Positions 48,430 to 62,435 of a DNA stretch of 64,000 nucleotides are shown piece by piece (the stretch's first letter is position 1; each line of letters starts with the position of its first letter). The notes beneath the pieces were generated by a model, which made no database searches, had not been told where the DNA came from, and worked only from the letters and a program-made list of their open reading frames with translations. Source of the stretch: Lobosporangium transversale (taxonomy: Eukaryota; Mortierellomycota; Mortierellomycetes; Mortierellales; Mortierellaceae); the NCBI RefSeq assembly GCF_002105155.1, contig NW_019028983.1, positions 460,001 through 524,000 on the forward strand. Direction: 5' to 3'. A program made the translations under genes and the position numbers.

Positions 48430-49644
48430 ATGAACACCATCTGGAGGACTTTCTTCGGTATACGCGACAATATTGAGGATATTCGGGGCCCTGCCAATCT
48501 CTCAGAGGACGCTTGTGGAAACCTTGTTCATAGTCTTGTGCGTCTCGGTTATCTTAGCAGCATTGCAACATCACTCGATGGGAGATCGTTCATTACTCAT
48601 GAGCAACTGACAAAAGATATCTTTTTGCAATTGGAGAAACGGCAAGGTCAGCAAGCATAGAGCAATTATGGAGCAGCTGTTGCTCACCTGTGTTTCTTCA
48701 CACCTTTCTTTGTTCCTAATTTTTACTTTTTATTTTATTTTTAATAATAATAATATTCAGGTCGTGTTAGTTTACTCGATTTGCCCAAGGTGTTGAATGC
48801 CCAATTATCGGATATCCAAGAATGCGTGCAGGAATTGATCCGCTCGAAACCTACTACACTACTTCAGGTTCAGGATGAGCTCCTTCAGGCGTAAGTTTTT
48901 TTTTATTTATCTTTATTTTTTTTACTCTCTTCCTTTAAATGCTAACACACCATTTACAAATTTTGAATAGAGAGTATCTTGATACTATGGTATCACAATT
49001 AAATGAGGAGCTGGCTCGACAAGGATATTTCTCTATCATGGAGTCGTGTCGCAAATTCAAATTCAACATAGACTTCATGCGTCAGGTAAATGGTTTGATT
49101 TTTGCGTCTTGTTATACCTCGCCAGGAATAAAAGGTAAAAAAATGGAAATGGAGTGATTAACTAATTTGGAGTTTTGTGCCATCATCTCCTTAGTTTTTA
49201 AAAGATCGAGTTGGAAGGGCTATTTCAGGGCAATGGGATACCGTCGACCGAGGCTTGGTCGTTTCCCCTTCTTTTCTGGAGAAGGAAAAGATGGCTTTAC
49301 TTAAAGCGCTTAGTGATTTAAAAGAGTACGCAAATGGCGCTTGCTTCCTCTTGGATTTTTATTCTTATTTTTGTATAATCTCAATAGGAAATCCATGCTT
49401 ATCCTTTTCTTTTCTTTTTTTTTTAAATAGACCCACTAGTTTACAATCTCTACGTTCAATGAATGTCGTTCAGAGTCAGTTGTTTTATGGGCTGTGCGAT
49501 CTGCTTTCTAAGGAAAGCGGAGTCAGAAATACATTACCAGGAGTTTTCAAGGGAACAAACGAACAGGGCCAGTTTGAGCCTAGCTCATATGAACAACAGC
49601 AGACAGAATGGATTGAGACATTCTTTAAAGATAATGGATTCATC

Positions 49645-49682
<38 letters not shown>

Positions 49683-51825
49683 GCTTACCATAAGCTTTAA
49701 AGCTATAGTCATCACACCCATTTGAATAACTGATTGGTAAATCGCGTATTTGATTTTTTCCCCCTCCTATTCTCGGAGTAGAGCTAGGCGCCGTCAGGAA
49801 ACGTGGAATAATAGATCCAAAGGCATATCTTCGATCAAATCATCCTTCCGCTCTCATTTTGGAAACACATGCTGTAAAAGACAGCATCTGGTCGATCGTT
49901 GACGCTAGCGTGGAGGATGCAATTTCAAATTTGTCATGGATCGATGTCAAGGTAAAAGTGGCGAATGGATCAATGATAGATTTAGGGTCCGTTGTAACAA
50001 AGCGCTTTAAGCTAAATTATCGGCTTCGATACTTTTTTTTTTTTTTTTTTTTTTTTCCTTGCTGATAGCCATTACTTCCAACACCTTTTACCAAAGATGA
50101 CATATCCAGTTTGCTCCGTCAACTCCCCAGCCTTATGGAGCCGACATCGCGCATCGTTATTTCACCAGAGCAAGACCCATCGATGACTGGCTTTGGTGGC
50201 GGATTGCCGCAAGAGACTTTCGTGATCCATGATAGCATTGTTGTCACTTCAGGTCAGCTCCAGAAATGTCTTATGAAAATGGGACCTCTTCTTGATCGTA
50301 GCCTCGAGAATTTGGTCTCTTGGCGTTTGTCTTTTGGAGATAATCAGCAGTTATGTGGCCAGGATGACCAAGATGATTATGAACCCTATTTTGCTGGCCA
50401 AGGCAACAGTCATTCTAGTCTAAAAGGGTTTGTAGAGCACGCTATGAGTGCGCTAGATTCCCTGAAAAAGAATAACAGTCATCATACTAAAGCTTCTTTG
50501 CAAGGAGGAAGAAAGAAAGATGGACCAAATAATAAGCGGATTCAGGACTTTTTAACAATTCAAGATATCAAGAAAGAAGTCGAGCGATTGGAACCAGATT
50601 TTGATCCTGCGTTGATAAACATGATAGCAAAGGTGCTGAATGGGGATTTAATCCAAAATTTGAGGGACAGAAACCGATCTATAGTTTTGGATCAGGTACA
50701 GGGCGAGGAGAAGGATGAAGAAATAGAGGCCAAAAATACTTCAGGGAACAAGGCAGTTTCATCAGCTATTGCATCTCTGTCGAAGCGTATCGAACTCTCG
50801 TCTCAAGGTATTGATGTTTTTGAAGGTAATCTCTTTCCAAAAAAAAAAACTCTTGCTAAGGACTTGTTCATTTCACCTTGATGACGTTTTGATTTTGGAA
50901 ATTACTAACAATAACACGGGTCCATGGGGTCTGCCAGATGATTCTGCAAGGAACTCCCTTAGTAAATATCTTCTACAGTCATTATCAGTTGAGCTTCTAG
51001 ATTTAGTCACGCTATATACTGCCAATCTTAATAAGGCAGCTTCTTCAGCCTCAGAGCTCGCAGAGACCTTGAAGCTAGTGAATCAATCCTTTATGAAATA
51101 TCACTGCCAAGCCGATGTCACCCCGTCGTCCAACACTGCACAAGTGCCTTTTTCCCTCTCTGCAGAAGAAGCCTCACTTTTAGTTGAACTTGTTCCGCAG
51201 AAAGTGAGTGACACGCTCAAGAAGATGCGTAGGTCCACAGCGGGCAGCGGGAAGCAAAAAAATTTAACCGAGTACTTAGGTCTCTGGTCATCGCTGCGCA
51301 AAGACTTGGGCTTTGAACTTAACACTACTGCTACTGATCAACTGAATGATAGGTGAGGAACAATTGGACATATTGAAGATTAGATAAGGTGCACGTTTTC
51401 TCTTTCATATACTCATTTTTTTTTCCCCCTATGATCATAGTCTATTTCTTGCTGAACATATGAAAGGGCTACGCAAGGTACTACAGGAGATCACTTCATC
51501 TATAGACCACGCACTCATGCTTCATATCGTGGCTTTGATCGCCTTTCAAAAGTGGACAGGACACATGCTTCATGCTTCTGGTAAATATGTTCCTCGCGTC
51601 ATAAGGCAGTTACGGGTTTCTATAGAAATGTCGTCAGGAGATAGCACAGCGAAGGAACAATTAGACGTATTAGAGAAGGCGTTAGAGGCCATCCTTTCAA
51701 ATGTCAAGCAACAACAATTGCATTCATCAGAAGGACAAGACCCATCAAATAAGCAGATGGAGATAGATCGGCTATTAAAAGATACACGCAATCTAGGACT
51801 ATCATTGTCAAGTCCTATATTATAA
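48430..51825 (+). CDS. UFL1: UFM1-protein ligase 1 (UFL1)
   Basis: Nine exons, 48430-48646, 48761-48890, 48971-49085, 49195-49325, 49431-49645, 49782-49951, 50069-50825, 50938-51352 and 51441-51825, join in phase to 844 residues. The N-terminal winged-helix region matches UFL1: LDGRSFITHEQLTKDI, GRVSLLDLPKVLNAQLSDI, RVGRAISGQWDTVDRGLVVS, SMNVVQSQLFYGLCDLL, EWIETFFKDNGFIELGAVRK and SVEDAISNLSWIDVKPLLPT. A linker rich in Gln, Asp and Lys leads to the C-terminal helical part, including GIDVFEDDSARNSLSKYLLQ and FQKWTGHMLHASGKYVPRV. UFL1 works with DDRGK1 and the E2 UFC1 to attach UFM1, for example to ribosomal protein uL24 at the ER. It has no catalytic cysteine. The intron at 50826-50937, with a TACTAAC branch point, resolves an apparent frame break. 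Most yeasts lack the pathway. Confidence 0.95.
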
Positions 51826-51933
51826 AGTCATCTTAATTACTAAATACAACATTTATTTCAAAGATGAAATTTTTCGATGCTTTTCTATTTTACAAGTTCC
51901 TTGTTTAATGTGTCTGAGTGCGCTTTTGGGTGT

Positions 51934-53760
51934 CTAATAAGCTAAATGAGGTTTGTTTGCCAAGCACCAGGCCTGAAGACGATCCCAAAACTCTGTTACC
52001 ACAGCTCTATCAGCATGCCGACGATGACGGTTTAACTGAAGGGTACCATTTATAAATGAAAAAAGGTTTATCAAGCACTCGGTCAGTGTCTATAATAAAA
52101 AGTTAAAAAAAAAAAAAAAAAAAAGGTACAGTGAAATAAAAACCAAAAATTTTACACTCACATTCAAGATTTCGACATTCCAAGACTTGATAATCTCCTT
52201 CGGTTGCTCATCTGCCCATTTGACATAAAAACCTTTGACTTGGGCAAATAGTTGGACAGGGGTCTGCCACTTCCACTTTTTAAATTGCCACTCAGCCCCA
52301 GTTGTAAAAACACACACTACACGATCCCAGTCTTCGTCTTTAAGCTGATCTGCGTTCTCAATGACATGATAGGGTGTTTTGTGGGGTTCATTAGGCTTCT
52401 GGCGACGCTCAATTGAAAGCCGTGATGGCTTAGTAACTCCTTGATTGCGAATATCCTCACTATTCACGAATCTATTCATTATAATACAAATAATACAAAT
52501 AATACGGGAAAGAAAATTCCATGAGTACTTTTAGGATATATAATTTGGATTTGACCCTGGTTCTCCTCGTAATACATGTGCTTTAACCTACAGTTGATCC
52601 TCCAAGAACTGCTTCACATTGTACATTGTCAACATGGATGTCATTGCTGCAGGAACAATGATGATCGGAATACGCGAGGATGCTATAGAGCAATAGACGA
52701 ACAAATTGTCGTGTAAGAATAGCGAATAGCTCATGAAGACCCAAGTGACTCATGGTCAAAAATAAATCCATGCACTTCCCAAGCTCCAAGTCTTACATGA
52801 TTTGGATTTATTCTGAGATGATGAGCCGGTTCCAGAACGCGATGCTGTTACGCCTGCTGTGGAAACAGTACGCGAAGACGAACTTGGTAGAGTTGCCGAT
52901 CCTGATTGCTTTGGATCCGGCTTTTTAGTTGGTGCCTTCTCGTCCTTGGATTTATTCTTGAGAAGAATACTTGCTCCGATCTTTTGGATGTTGGCAAAAG
53001 ACTGCAAACGACAAGAGTGATTTCCTCAAACCTCTGGTCAGGGTTTTGGTGAGATAATACATAGCTACATGATCCTTCGAGCTGAAAACTCTTCTCTGCA
53101 TACTAATAACCTACCTTATTGCCTCGCAACACACTGGCAGTTGTCCTGGCTAGCCTTTCCCTCATGATGGTCATTCGTAAAACCTCATTTCCGTCCATAT
53201 GTCCTGATTGAGCTGATAACTTTTGTTTCTTTGACGCATCATTCTCCTTATCGTCCGCAACCCCATCTCCTGTTCGCTTGCCTAATGTTGAAAATAAGAC
53301 ATTGCTGAAATATAAGTATAAAAAATATACGCCTCAGTAACACAAGTTAATGTTTTTGTTTGAATCTATTTCACGTACTAGCGTTTGTTGGTTGATATAG
53401 AATATTGTTCGAGGTGGAGGTTACTCCAGTGAGATAGTCCAACACTCCTCTCTTGTCGAGGATCGAAACGATGGGAATACCCTTCTGAGCGACCTCCAAA
53501 GAGTACTCTGGCACACTCAAGTGAGCTTTCTGTAAAAGAAAGAGAAGTGTCTCAAGGTTGTAAGTCTCGTCTGATGCACCACGTCTGTAATTAGTTGGAG
53601 TGTTGCGTGGAAATTGAAATCTCTGCTCATCATCCGCAAAGACAACGTCAGTTGCTTCGGTGAGCTCTGTCACAAGATTGCCATCGGCATTGACAAGCGT
53701 GATAGGTTTCTTAGAGATGGTAAACTCGCGCAGGAGACTCAGTGGGTCGTTTCTTGACAT
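51934..53760 (-). CDS. CDC73: Cdc73 / parafibromin, Paf1 complex subunit
   Basis: Six minus-strand exons, 53379-53760, 53115-53281, 52797-53001, 52592-52682, 52162-52471 and 51934-52089, join in phase to 436 residues. The amino end (MSRNDPLSLLREFTISKKPI, LPEY-type VPEYSLEVAQKGIPIV) is the conserved Cdc73 N-domain. The basic/Ser-rich middle leads to the Ras-like C-domain: RIPIIIVPAAMTSMLTMYN, KQFLEDQLFVNSED, EDWDRVVCVFTTGAEWQFKK and the end EFWDRLQAWCLANKPHLAY. The Paf1 complex travels with RNA polymerase II and supports histone H2B ubiquitylation, H3K4 methylation and 3'-end formation. It converges with UFL1 with only 108 bp between stop codons, so 3' UTRs probably overlap. Confidence 0.95.
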
Positions 53761-53902
53761 TGTAATTTTGATGTAGTCTACTTGATCCTTTGTCTTGAGA
53801 GCTGGCCTTGTTTGGAAAAAAAGAGAGAAAGTGACGTCTATTTCTGGACACTTGTAATGCTTTTTTGCACACAACTTTTTTTCTATTTTCATCGTCGTCT
53901 GA
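53761..53902. promoter_or_regulatory. Bidirectional promoter between CDC73 and GPI18
   Basis: Only 142 bp separate the two ATGs, so both promoters and 5' UTRs are packed together. The middle has a TTTTTGGAAAAAAAGAGAG-type T/A switch near 53812-53830 and no clear TATA box. Confidence 0.6.
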
Positions 53903-55712
53903 ATGGCACCAAAAATGACTGCAGCGCGGAAAGGTACTCCGGATACGGTCGCCTCCCAGTTAGTGGCAAGCAAGTCCGGGACAATCGCGTATTATGCTCT
54001 TATTTCGCGGTTGGTCATCTGGGTCATTGCAGTAGCTTCTCATGCTCTTGTGCAGGACTATGACTCTGCACTCGAGCTTGTATTACCAATCGAAACTCGG
54101 GCGCAACAGCTGTTTAAGAGCATCTTTGGCGTGTTTTTACGTTGGGATTCCTTTTATTTTGTTCATATTGCAGAGAATAACTATGTGTTTGAACAGTCCC
54201 ATGCTTTCTTCCCGCTATTACCTGGCTTGATGAGACTGATCGCGAATTCTGGTAACAATTTAACCATGTTCAAAAATACTATGACCTTATCAGGGCCTCT
54301 CCCTAACAACCATTTTGATTTTAGTGCTGGCGCCCCTGAATGCGTTTCTTTCCTACAGGCAATTGTTGGTATTGGCAGGAATCCTGATCTCCAATGTGTC
54401 GTTTGTTATTGCATCCGTTCAGATCTATCGTTTATCACGGACGCTCTTCAAGCAAGACCAATTTGCTTTTTTAACAGCGCTACTTTACATCTTGACACCC
54501 TCAGGCATATTCATGTCTGCCATGTGAGTCAAGCATTTTATTTCTACTTTTGTCTCTTCGTTTATTAATATTAATATTGAGTAATCTGGATTTACCTTTC
54601 TTGGCGTCACCCTAGCTATGCAGAAAGTCTATTTGCAGCACTCTCGTTCACAGGAATGTTATATGCAGCGCGTAAACAATATCTTCCTGCAGCGATCGTT
54701 TGGTCCATTAGCAATCTCGCTAGGTCTAATGGCATTCTCTATGCAGGGTTTTTTGTCTACGATCTAATTGTTATGATTGATCTCCAGTCATCTATCTGGG
54801 TATGATTAATTTGACTCTAACTTTACTTGGGTACGGGTTACTCAGGAGACGGTGTTTGCTTTTTTCCTTTTTTGATCAATCTGTTTGCCTTCCATTTCTT
54901 ATCGCCTTAGAATAAGATCAAGGCTCTTGTCAAAACGGGATGCTTGTGTCTGATCACTTGGTCTGGATTTTTTGCAGTACAAGCCTATGGCTTCTCTCTA
55001 TATTGCACTAAAGCATTTGGTATTGACACGCGACCTTGGTGTCATACCAGAATGCCTTTCATTTACACGTTTGTCCAAGGTTTCTACTGGTAAATATCAT
55101 TCTAACTTTTAGAATTCTTGTAATTATATATATATTTTTGATATACTGATACTCATTCGCTCTCCTATTACTATCTTGATAGGAATATTGGATTTCTCCG
55201 TTATTATGAAGTTAAGCAGATTCCCAACTTTCTGATGGCTGCGCCGATGATCACGCTTTCTGCATCTGGCATCGCCTTCTATACCGCATATGATTTGAGC
55301 CGAGCCTTGTCCCTTGGAAGATCACAAGCGTCATGTACAAGAGAAGATACATTACAGAAGCCTCCTCCATGTTTATAGGTTGCGTTGTCTTTTTATTAAA
55401 CGTCGTAACATCTTTTTTCTCTCCTTCCTCTGTCCCGTAGCACCCAACAGGCGTGAGCCGCCGTTTTTAAGGTCCGAAACATTTCCTTACATTGTGATGT
55501 GGACAGTCCTTCTCTTCACAGCTGTAACAACAATGCATGTTCAAATTATCACACGAAACTTTTCCAGTCTGCCACCTGTCTACTGGTTTGCAGCCCATCA
55601 ATTTGAGAAGAATGCGCTAGGTTCCGGCTGGGCCCGGAGTGTCAGCACGTTTTTTGTGATGTATGGATTGGTGGGTATCATCCTATTTGCCAACTTCTTT
55701 CCGCCTGCATAG
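53903..55712 (+). CDS. GPI18: GPI mannosyltransferase 2 (Gpi18 / PIG-V)
   Basis: Six exons, 53903-54251, 54325-54523, 54616-54799, 54911-55089, 55183-55334 and 55441-55712, join in phase to 444 residues. Typical parts are the first membrane segment, the luminal catalytic motif LRWDSFYFVHIAENNYVFEQ followed by [43 protein letters not shown], and MHVQIITRNFSSLPPVYWFA near the end. This ER multi-pass enzyme adds the second mannose to the glycosylphosphatidylinositol anchor. The fifth exon end is ambiguous: donors GTACAA (55335) and GTTTAT (55371) both keep phase, and I prefer the first. The intended protein is unaffected outside one variable loop. The start is the first in-frame ATG (MAPKMTAARKG). 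Confidence 0.93.
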
Positions 55713-55831
55713 AACATGCGCATAGCATATTTAGTTAAAATAAAGATAATTTCAGTCACGGATGGTGTGCTTGTCGGATCTAAATTTTTTCTTATTTCTT
55801 GACTTTTCTCCTCCATTGCTCGTCCGGACAG

Positions 55832-57898
55832 ATGCTCGCTCGCCTCATAAAGCCTAGTCGGTTTCCATTCTCATCTTTCTCTTCCTCCTCGTCTTCATTA
55901 CCCTCTCATTTCCCCAATCCCATTCGCTTTCGTCACACAGTGACTCCCCTCACAGCGGTAAAACCTAATATGTCTGCACCGGCTGCTATTCCTCCTGCAG
56001 AACGTGTCGCGCACTTCGAACAGGATGGTAAGCGTCAATTTTTCCCTACTATTGTACTCGTCCAAATGGTGACTTGTGTCTTCTGTGCGCCCGTCTATTG
56101 CTTTCTATCAGACCTGTCTAACTATGTATCTCACTTTAATTCTTACATGATAGTGTGGTCTATTTTCACTCCATTGGCGCTTGAGTGCCAGGCTGTGAAT
56201 CTTGGTCAAGGCTTTATGAAGTAATGTAAACATATAACAGACTTGCCCATCATTTTCGTTTGACAAATGGCATTGTATGATACAGAAATGAAATCAAGGG
56301 CATGAGAAAGCCATTGTACTAACAGTGTGAAAAAAGGACATTACGAATCTTGAATTTAAAATTTTTTCGCATACAGCTTTCCGCCTCCGGATTTTGTGAT
56401 TGAGGCTGCACGCGAGGCTCTTCTACATAACGAATGCAATCAGTATAGCCATCCTAAAGGCCGTCCAAGGTTGAGAAATGTATGACTCTGAACCCCAGTT
56501 TTGGCAAGATTCTTGGGATAGTCTCATTACATCTTACATTAGGATTCGAGTACATTTTCTATGCACTAACACATGAGCTCGTAGGCATTAGCAAAGTCAT
56601 ACAGTCCTCTCTTCAATAGGCAATTGGATCCAGAAACTGAGATTGTTGTTACTGCTGGCGCGAATGAAGGTACCACGGGATCATATTTGGAGTTTAGGTT
56701 TTTGCTTGACAGGGCCTTGCATCAACTGAATTGATCAATTGGACCACGTCCAAAAACCTTTTTTTTAGGTATTCTCTCTATTTTTGCAGGATATCTCGAT
56801 CAAGGTTCAGAAGTCATCTTGATGGAGCCCTTCTTTGACCAGTACATTGTAAGTGCTATACGAACCTGTTTGTCTAGTTTACAAGAATTCTACAATAATG
56901 ACACATGATACTCTCCTCCAGTCCAATATCACAATGAACGGGGGTGTCCCTGTCTATTGCCCTATTAGGCCCGTAGGAGATGTTTCAAAAGATATGAGTG
57001 CGAGTGAATGGAAAATCGATATCAAAGAGCTCGAATCTAAGATCACGCCCCGCTCCAAGATAATTGTCCTCAATACACCTCACAACCCTATTGGAAAAGT
57101 CTTCTCACGTGAAGAATTGGAGGAGATTGGAGCACTTGCTATTAAGCACAATCTGCTGATCATTAGTGACGAAGTTGTAAGGAATCGAGTAGATACCACA
57201 TGTATATTCTTTGACAGCTATTAATCGACAAAACTGTTGAAGCTGTTCACTAACCGCATTGATTAATAATATTATGATAGTACGATCGGCTTTATTTTAA
57301 CCCAACGACTCATGAACGTATTGCTAACTTGGATGGTCTGTGGGAGCGAACCATCACTGTTGGAAGTGGTGGAAAAACTTTTGGAACGACTGGCTGGCGT
57401 GTCGGTTGGTTGATCGGACCAAAGAACCTCGTTGAGCCTGCCTTGGCCGCACACACTCGCATCGTCTTTTGCGTAAACTCCCCTTTACAAGAGGCCACTG
57501 CAATTGGCTTTGAGCAAGCAGATGAGCGCAAATTCTTTGGCAGCCAGATTCATGCATATGAACACAAGCGTGAGAAATTATTGTCAGTCTTCCGTGAGCT
57601 TGGACTGCCTTGCACCGTCCCGGAGGGATCATATTTTATCTTGGTCAACACGAACAGGATCCAAGTCCCCGAAGATTACTTGTTTCCTGATCTATTGAAA
57701 TCCCGTCCCAAGGATTTCAGAACCTGTTACTGGCTGACCAAAGAGATTGGTGTGTGCGCGATCCCCCCGAGCGAGTTTTACTCTAAGCCTAATCGAACTT
57801 TAGCTGAGGACTTCGCGCGTTTTGCTTTCTGCAAGACGGATGAAACTTTAGACGCAGCAGTGGAGAGGTTGCTTAAATTAAAGCCATTTATCAAATAG
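55832..57898 (+). CDS. BNA3: PLP aminotransferase, kynurenine--oxoglutarate transaminase type (BNA3/KYAT3-like), probably mitochondrial
   Basis: Seven exons, 55832-56027, 56154-56220, 56377-56479, 56585-56669, 56769-56848, 56922-57176 and 57281-57898, join in phase to 467 residues. The first 45 residues (MLARLIKPSRFPFSSF, then Ser/Arg/Pro-rich) look like a mitochondrial targeting sequence, with MSAPAAIPPAERVAHFE as a likely mature or alternative start. Class I aminotransferase motifs are AVNLGQGFMNFPPPDF, VTAGANEGILSIFAGYL, LNTPHNPIGKVFSREEL, ISDEVYDRLYFNPTTHERIA, the lysine in TVGSGGKTFGTTGWRVGWLI and FCKTDETLDAAVERL. Relatives transaminate kynurenine to kynurenic acid or act as cysteine-S-conjugate lyases. 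Substrate is not decided by sequence. It is close behind GPI18 on the same strand, 119 bp from its stop. Confidence 0.94.
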
Positions 57899-58048
57899 GT
57901 TCAATAAAAAAGATCTAGTAACGGTCACATGTGTGGCTTCTATATCACGTTCCCCAAAACAAAGCACAAAAAAAAAGAGTTTTTCTTTGCATTCAACCCA
58001 TCCGTCTCATCAACTAACACCACACCTACACCTCATACTTACATCACA

Positions 58049-59096
58049 ATGGCCAAGGAACGCAAGGAAAAAAAAGAAAAGAAGGCTGAGAAGGCTGAGA
58101 AGGCTGAGAAGAAGTCTGTTGATGCTGGAAATGAGTCTGACATGGAGGTCGATGCAGCTCCTCGTGTTGTTGATGTTTCGCCCATTGCTGCTCCTTTGGC
58201 CGCTGATAAGCTTACAAAGAAGCTTTTGAAGACTGTCAAGAAAGGTAATGATAAGCACATACAAACCCTATAAATTATGCTCGAACAATGTCTTCGAGTC
58301 CGATCTTTATTTGCTAGCAATTGAGATAAGAAGCACCACCACAACAACATCCTACAGTTACACTGGTTCTCCATTATCTGACAAGATCTTATCAGGAGAA
58401 AAGACAAATGACTGAATGCACCATGGCGCCACCAATTCTCTTCTATTTAAGATTATTACTTCGGGAATTGTATCTCACAGCGCTATCTCTTTAAATCAAC
58501 TTTCCAATCAAGTGACATTTTCAAAAGAAAAAAAAATGGATCTGATCTATGTCACGCACATCAGCTCTCTTTCTCTGGTCCCAATTATCTAATTTATGAT
58601 ACATCACTCGCTTTAACACACTCATATGTTTCTTTCTATTTTCTTAGCTGCCAAAGCCAAGCATGTGAAGCGTGGTGTTAAAGAGGTTGTTAAGGGTCTC
58701 CGTAAGGGCGAGAAGGGCCTTGTACTGATTGCCGGCGATATCTCTCCAATTGATGTCATCACTCACGTTCCCGTCCTTTGTGAGGAAAACGATGTTCCTT
58801 ACGTTTTCTTGCCCTCGAAAGAAGATCTTGGCGCTGCAGGATCAACCAAGCGTCCCACGTCCTGTGTGATGGTTGTTTTGGGTGGTAAGAAGAAGGATAT
58901 GGATAGCGCTAAGGACTACAAGGAGCTCTATGATGAGTGCTTCGCCAAGGTCAAAGAGATGGTATGTTTTTTTTTTTTTTTCTTCAAATCCTTTGTTTTG
59001 ATTACTGTTAGATTGAGAAGTCATATCTAATAACTCCCAATTTTTTTTTTTATTTTTTTTATTTTTTTTCCTTAGGATGAGGCTATCGTCTATTAA
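58049..59096 (+). CDS. NHP2: H/ACA ribonucleoprotein subunit NHP2
   Basis: Three exons, 58049-58244, 58648-58961 and 59076-59096, join in phase to 176 residues. A Lys/Glu-rich amino end contains repeated EKAEKAEK, then an acidic patch. The L7Ae/NHP2 fold covers residues 60-170: KKLLKTVKKAAKAKHVKRG, VKEVVKGLRKGEKGLVLIAG, DISPIDVITHVPVLCEENDV and PYVFLPSKEDLGAAGSTKRP. The protein binds the kink-turn region of H/ACA snoRNAs, which guide rRNA pseudouridylation. The last coding exon is only 21 bp (DEAIVY). Intron 1 is 403 bp, the longest here relative to gene size; snoRNAs often live in such introns, but I found no clear boxes. Confidence 0.95.
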
Positions 59097-59478
59097 ATAC
59101 ATTGCTGCTCTTTGTTAATTATACTCAATTTCATATGTATTATTGTCTGTTTTCCTCTTTATCAACACGCTCTATCATTAAAGCATTACTCGACTCATTC
59201 ATTCTTAATGCACGATGCAAATGATTGTTACTAGTGTGGTCGGCTGTGACAAATCGCACAACTTGGTTGGTGCATAAAATCTTCTGTGGAAAAATCTGTA
59301 ATCAATTCTGACTCGATTTGCGTAAATTAGGCGCGGTCACTTACTTGTGTTACTGTAATGACTTTGAGGACAATCCTCTCAAATAAGTACCAGAACGGTT
59401 CTTTTCTCCCCTTCTCTTTTCTTTTACATTCTATACATTCCTCATTTCAACTTGCATTCACCATCATCTCAACCAGGA
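59097..59478 (+). promoter_or_regulatory. Intergenic region, MET2 promoter
   Basis: This is the 3' flank of NHP2 and the upstream region of MET2, with a short CT-rich leader (59395-59440) before the ATG at 59479. A possible sulfur-regulation site is CACGTG-like only weakly; none is exact. No gene seen. Confidence 0.4.
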
Positions 59479-61801
<2,323 letters not shown>

Positions 61802-62066
61802 AATTCTGTAATAATATATTCCTCTCATTCCTTTGACTGCATTTGCCTTATCTTGATCCATAAAAAGACTGACTTGTAAAAGAAAAAAATATATTATTGA
61901 CTCAGGTTTCTAATATACCAAATTGATCTGATCTGCTGTTGATCTTTGCTGACAATCTAAACAAACTTCACACTGTTGTTCTCCGTAATTTCCTCTTTGC
62001 CTTGCTATCTCCTGTGTGTATCTGCCGAGTCATGATTTTTTTATTTATTTTATTTTATTTTTTTTT

Positions 62067-62435
62067 TTAATTGGGGCGGTTGATCTTGGCTTCGTTGAAT
62101 AAGACAGTTTGGTTGACTATGATGAAAATAGAGATCAAGGTTGATTTATAAGAATCTAAGACTAATGCAAAAGAAAGATCTATTGCAAATCAGACGATAT
62201 ATTACCGCGAGGGTCAAACTTCATAAAAGACAGCTTGGGGGTAGTCCTTGGGCGACGGGTGGTGTAGAAGAATCCAGTTCCAGCTGTAGACAGCAGCTTG
62301 ACGATGATAGTCCTATGGAATCAGAGTGAATTGAATGTCGTTGTCAGAACTATGAATAACTTTCCCTTTATAGGGATAGTTTTTGTATACAATATAATAT
62401 TTTCCTCTTTACCTTGCTTTTGCTTTCTTGGCCAT
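62067..62435 (-). CDS. MRPL33: Mitochondrial large-subunit ribosomal protein bL33m
   Basis: Three tiny minus-strand exons, 62413-62435, 62206-62312 and 62067-62116, join in phase to 59 residues, exactly the bL33m size. The start is MAKKAKAR, then [34 protein letters not shown] and [16 protein letters not shown]. This matches the family pattern ([18 protein letters not shown]..PRT.PKLSF.KFDP). Donors are GTAAAG and GTAATA; acceptors are CCATAG and TCATAG. bL33m is a small protein of the mitoribosome 50S-like subunit near the E site. Because each exon is short, the gene is easily missed. It is convergent with MET2 and divergent from SPF27. Confidence 0.93.

Noticed and set aside
50826-50881. 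Apparent frameshift and stop in UFL1 at an A run
   Set aside because: An intron with a TACTAAC branch point removes it and restores the conserved protein.
58245-58647. Possible snoRNA in NHP2 intron 1
   Set aside because: The intron is long, but I could not find a convincing C/D pair or an H/ACA hairpin set by eye.
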